A model generated the notes under the pieces. That model was not told where the DNA came from. It ran no database searches and saw only the letters and a program-made list of their open reading frames with translations. A stretch of 64,000 bases of DNA from Streptomyces shenzhenensis (GTDB lineage: Bacteria > Actinomycetota > Actinomycetes > Streptomycetales > Streptomycetaceae): positions 310,001 through 374,000 of the forward strand of contig NZ_PENI01000005.1 in NCBI RefSeq assembly GCF_003688995.1. The letters are read 5' to 3'. The first letter of the stretch is position 1, and every line of letters starts with the position of its first letter. Shown here one piece after another: positions 61,592-64,000 of the stretch. A program made the position numbers and the translations under genes.

Positions 61592-62317
61592 TCAGCCGCG
61601 GCCCAGCGCCGACTCCAGTTGCTGCACCACCCGCCACAGCGGGGCGTCGCGCCGGGAGACGAGGACGACCACGTCCTCGGGGCCCTCGGCGCGCGGGAGT
61701 TGTGGTGCGCCACGGTCCGTCCGCGGGCGGCCGAAGGCGGACTGCACATGGTCCAGCGCATGGTCGACGGCGGTGCCCGGGTCGCCCCGGCCGTCCGAAC
61801 GCAGCCAGGAGCGCAGGGCGTTGTTGTGCGCCGCGACGACCGCGGCGGCGACGACGTCGGCCCGCAGCGTCCCGTCCGGCTCCCCGGCGAAACGGCGGCG
61901 CAGATATCCGGCCAGCGCGCGCTCGTAGCGCCACACCACCGACAGCTCGTACGCGCGCAGCCCCGGCACCTCCTTGGTGAGCCGGTAACGCTGCACGGAG
62001 AACGTCGGGTTCTCGGCGTACATCCGCAGCACCAGCCGGGCCGCGTCGCACACCCGCCGCACCGGCTCGTGCTCCTCGCGGCCCTCGGCGAGGAAGGCCG
62101 TCATCTCGGCCAGGCAGCTCTCGTGGTCGGGGAAGACCACGTCCTCCTTGGAGGGGAAGTAGCGGAAGAACGAACGCCGTCCGACCCCCGCGAGCGCCAC
62201 GATGTCGTCGACGGTGGTCTGTTCGTAGCCGCGTTCCAGGAACAGCCGGAAGGCCGCCGCGACCAGGGCGTCCCGCATCGGCGGCTTCGCGGAGGGCGGC
62301 GCGCTGCTGGTGCTCAT
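61592..62317 (-). CDS. TetR/AcrR-family transcriptional regulator
   Basis: This 241-residue regulator has the TetR HTH (LVAAAFRLFLERGYEQTTVDDIVALAGVGRRSFFRYFPSKEDVVF) and a ligand domain ending in a C-terminal extension. ATG 62315-62317 has TACGTT 7 nt before it, so it is probably leaderless. Palindromes GCACTCAGTGC and ACTGAGTGC at 62351-62385 lie upstream, and a copy is in the promoter of the DUF35 gene. It probably represses both genes. Ligand unknown. Confidence 0.93.
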   Translation of the reverse strand: MSTSSAPPSAKPPMRDALVAAAFRLFLERGYEQTTVDDIVALAGVGRRSFFRYFPSKEDVVFPDHESCLAEMTAFLAEGREEHEPVRRVCDAARLVLRMYAENPTFSVQRYRLTKEVPGLRAYELSVVWRYERALAGYLRRRFAGEPDGTLRADVVAAAVVAAHNNALRSWLRSDGRGDPGTAVDHALDHVQSAFGRPRTDRGAPQLPRAEGPEDVVVLVSRRDAPLWRVVQQLESALGRG

Positions 62318-62350
62318 GGACGCGAACGTAGCACTCGTCGGGGGCCGTGT

Positions 62351-62385
62351 GGCACTCAGTGCACGGGCATCGGGGAACTGAGTGC
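62351..62385. promoter_or_regulatory. Paired TetR operators upstream of the TetR gene
   Basis: GGCACTCAGTGC (62351-62362) contains the palindrome GCACT-C-AGTGC, and ACTGAGTGC (62377-62385) is an inverted second copy. They lie 33-68 bp upstream of the TetR start. Confidence 0.65.
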
Positions 62386-62490
62386 TCTCGGCCGGCCCGT
62401 GTCCGTCGTGTGCCGGGTTGAACCGGAGGGCCGGCGCAGCCGTATCACTTCCCGGGGATCGCCTCCCGGGGAGTGCGGAAGGAGAGCAGC

Positions 62491-63138
62491 GTGTCGACAC
62501 CGCCGGACCCCAGTGAGGAGCCGCAGCGCGGCCCGGTCCTGGAGCCCGTCCGGGTGCTGCGGCCCCGGCGCTTCGATGCCCTCGCCGAACTGATGCGGGA
62601 GATACGGCAGGACGCCGAGGGGTACGAGTCCATCACGCCGGAGCAGCGCGCGGACCGGGCCGAGGAGGAGACGCAGGAGCTGCCGCCGCTGCGGGTGCCC
62701 GGCGCCCACACCGGTCGCGGGCTGCGCCGGGCCGCCGTCGCGGCCGTGGTCGGCGCCGCCGCCCTCGTCGGCTTCGGCGGCGCCCTGCTGCTGCCCGGCC
62801 GTGGCGACGCCGCCCCGAGCGCCGCCCCGAGCGCCGAGCCGTCCCGGTCCGCCCCGAGCGCGCCCCCGGCGGCGAGCGCTCCCGCCGTGGACCCCGACGG
62901 TGCCGGCACTCTGCGCGAGGGCGACAGCGGGTCCGAGGTCGTCGCGCTCCAGCAACGCCTGCTGCGCATCCCGGACGTCTACCGCGACGGCGCCACCGAC
63001 GGCCGCTACGACGCGGTGCTCGCCGCGGCCGTGGCCCGTTTCCAGCTCTGGTACGGCATCAGAGGGGACGAGACCGGCGTCTACGGCGACGACACCCGCC
63101 GCGACCTGGAGTCCCGCACGAGCCTGGCCGACGGCTGA
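62491..63138 (+). CDS. Membrane-anchored peptidoglycan-binding protein
   Basis: This 215-residue protein has a cytoplasmic N-terminal part (about 1-75, with FDALAELMREIRQDAEGYESITPEQRAD), one TM helix (about 80-103) and, outside, a Ser/Ala/Pro linker and a PG_binding_1 domain (about 145-210: LREGDSGSEVVALQQRLLRIP, GRYDAVLAAAVARFQ). It may link the membrane to the cell wall. GTG 62491 has GGAAGGAG 6 nt upstream, better than GTG 62473. Confidence 0.88.
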   Translation: MSTPPDPSEEPQRGPVLEPVRVLRPRRFDALAELMREIRQDAEGYESITPEQRADRAEEETQELPPLRVPGAHTGRGLRRAAVAAVVGAAALVGFGGALLLPGRGDAAPSAAPSAEPSRSAPSAPPAASAPAVDPDGAGTLREGDSGSEVVALQQRLLRIPDVYRDGATDGRYDAVLAAAVARFQLWYGIRGDETGVYGDDTRRDLESRTSLADG

Positions 63139-63192
63139 CCGCACCCGAACGGCCGGGCGGCCGCCGCCGGGTGGGGCGCGAAGGACCGCGAC

Positions 63193-63567
63193 TCAGCGGC
63201 CGGTGGTCTGGGCCACCAGGGCCTCGGTGACCGCGCGGACGCTGCGGGCGATGTGCTGGAGCTGCCGGACCTCGGCCGCGTACATCATGATCGTGTGCTC
63301 GATGACCGACTCGGGCAGGCCCAGCGGGGGCAGTTCGGCCCGGGCGGTCTGCAACGCCGTACGGGCCACCCGGATCTCGTGCTGGACCTGGATCTGCGCG
63401 TGCCGGGCGAGCAGCACCGGGTGCCGGATCAGCGCCGGGTAACTGGCGTAGCGGGCCGGTACCAGCTCGCGCAGCCACTTGGCCGCGGAACGCTCCCAGT
63501 CGTAGCTGCCGGGCAGCTTGACCTGGCGGGGCCAGTCCGGACTGATGCGCGTCGTCGTCAGGGCCAT
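63193..63567 (-). CDS. Conserved hypothetical helical protein
   Basis: This 124-residue protein (TTTRISPDWPRQVKLPGSYDWERSAAKWLRE; a long helix about 60-120) has no signal, TM helix or known domain. I recall similar Streptomyces proteins of unknown function. ATG 63565-63567 has GGAAG 8 nt upstream; ATG 63573 is closer than usual. Confidence 0.75.
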   Translation of the reverse strand: MALTTTRISPDWPRQVKLPGSYDWERSAAKWLRELVPARYASYPALIRHPVLLARHAQIQVQHEIRVARTALQTARAELPPLGLPESVIEHTIMMYAAEVRQLQHIARSVRAVTEALVAQTTGR

Positions 63568-63573
63568 GATCAT

Positions 63574-64000
63574 CGCTTCCGGGTGTGCGGCATCGTGCGG
63601 GGTGGTGCGACGGGTTCGGGCGGTCCCGGCCTAGGGGATGGCCGGGACCGCCACGGGCGAATCGCACAGGCGATGCCCGGCCGAACACCCCGGGGGCCGA
63701 CGAGGGTAGGAAACGGCGGCTCGGGGTGCTCGTCGAGGGGCCCCGGATGCCGGGAGCCGGCGCGGTGAGCGGTGCGGCGGCGTGCGCATGGGCGGTCCGG
63801 CTTTCTCGGGGCGGTGCGACAGGTGCGTCCTGGGGTGCGGAACGCGCCCGGAGTGAGCCGGGTGCGGTCTGTATGCAGTATTTATATATGCCGTCGTCTT
63901 GGCAAGCGACATGAAAACATTCATGCCGGATCTGTGGTGAATGGTCCTGTTCGGACCCGGTCGGCCGGCCGCCGCAGCAGGGCCGCGGCTCAGTCCTTCA
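63574..64000. promoter_or_regulatory. Gene-free region with AT-rich promoter patch and palindrome
   Basis: No convincing gene lies here. The stretch 63870-63930 is unusually AT-rich (GCAGTATTTATATATGCC) and contains the perfect inverted repeat CATGAA-AACA-TTCATG (63910-63925), a candidate operator. It probably controls a gene beyond the window edge or a short unseen transcript. Confidence 0.5.

Noticed and set aside
63631-63924. 97-codon minus-strand ORF starting MNVFMSLAKTT
   Set aside because: After the first 17 residues it is Pro/Arg/His-rich like other GC-driven shadows, and the palindrome overlaps its start. It is more likely a regulatory region.

Overview
The window looks like chromosomal DNA of a Streptomyces or a close relative. 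GC content is very high, with strong third-position GC bias. The genes present fit that group: a Streptomyces subtilisin inhibitor, a mycothiol-dependent dehydrogenase, streptogrisin-like proteases, several SpoIIE/PP2C phosphatases with anti-sigma-type ATPase domains, and an otrA-type ribosomal protection gene. I see no rRNA, tRNA, CRISPR array or integrase.

Layout: 1-4.5 kb holds the end of a membrane-anchored ricin-lectin gene, a DUF4232 lipoprotein and a PAS/GAF/SpoIIE phosphatase. 4.7-10 kb holds a secreted GH2 beta-galactosidase, an ogt/2OG-oxygenase pair and a small toxin-antitoxin pair. 10.5-16.5 kb holds an ECF-sigma/zinc-finger/TM/ricin fusion (a paralogue of the gene at position 1), a 160-bp MITE sitting on its stop codon, an RHH-like gene, a subtilisin inhibitor, a DHA2 efflux pump, and a decayed ArsR gene next to an SRPBCC gene. 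16.5-23.4 kb is a peptide-export cluster: a Gly-Gly leader peptide with a Cys-free core, an HlyD-like adaptor, a C39 peptidase-ABC and a second ABC transporter. 23.6-30.9 kb holds a secreted S1 protease and two SpoIIE phosphatases flanking a 33-34-bp minisatellite. 31-37.4 kb is a dTDP-rhamnose locus (rmlABD and rmlC) with a methyltransferase and a GT2 glycosyltransferase. 37.5-39.2 kb holds an isochorismatase/MarR pair and a phosphoesterase. 39.2-46.8 kb is a complete form II CO-dehydrogenase-type operon (coxSLMDEFG order). 47-49 kb holds the otrA-like gene with an out-of-frame leader ORF. 49.2-49.7 kb is a ~200-bp direct repeat. 49.8-55.2 kb holds a SnoaL-like gene, a secreted peptide, a CsoR-family repressor with its operator, mycothiol formaldehyde dehydrogenase plus an MBL hydrolase, and two SDRs. 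55.3-64 kb holds an L,D-transpeptidase, a methyltransferase/SpoIIE pair, a membrane-anchored S1 protease, a PPOX-type flavoprotein, a DUF35 OB-fold/TetR unit, a peptidoglycan-binding protein and a small conserved protein.

The genes work together as several independent units. Signalling is represented by four SpoIIE phosphatases and the sigma/ricin fusion. Extracellular proteolysis and its control are represented by two S1 proteases and a subtilisin inhibitor with Arg at P1. Cell-envelope work is represented by rhamnose synthesis, GT2, the L,D-transpeptidase and the PG-binding protein. Detoxification or drug handling is represented by otrA-like, DHA2, mscR and ogt. Many single genes carry a TAnnnT box 6-8 nt before the start codon, so leaderless transcription is probably common here.

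The most unusual items are the peptide-export cluster with an apparently unmodifiable core, the membrane sigma-lectin fusion pair, the Fic-like toxin with a degraded active-site motif, the SSI-type inhibitor with Arg at P1, the CsoR-family regulator without its metal-binding His next to mycothiol genes, and two unrelated tandem-repeat tracts.
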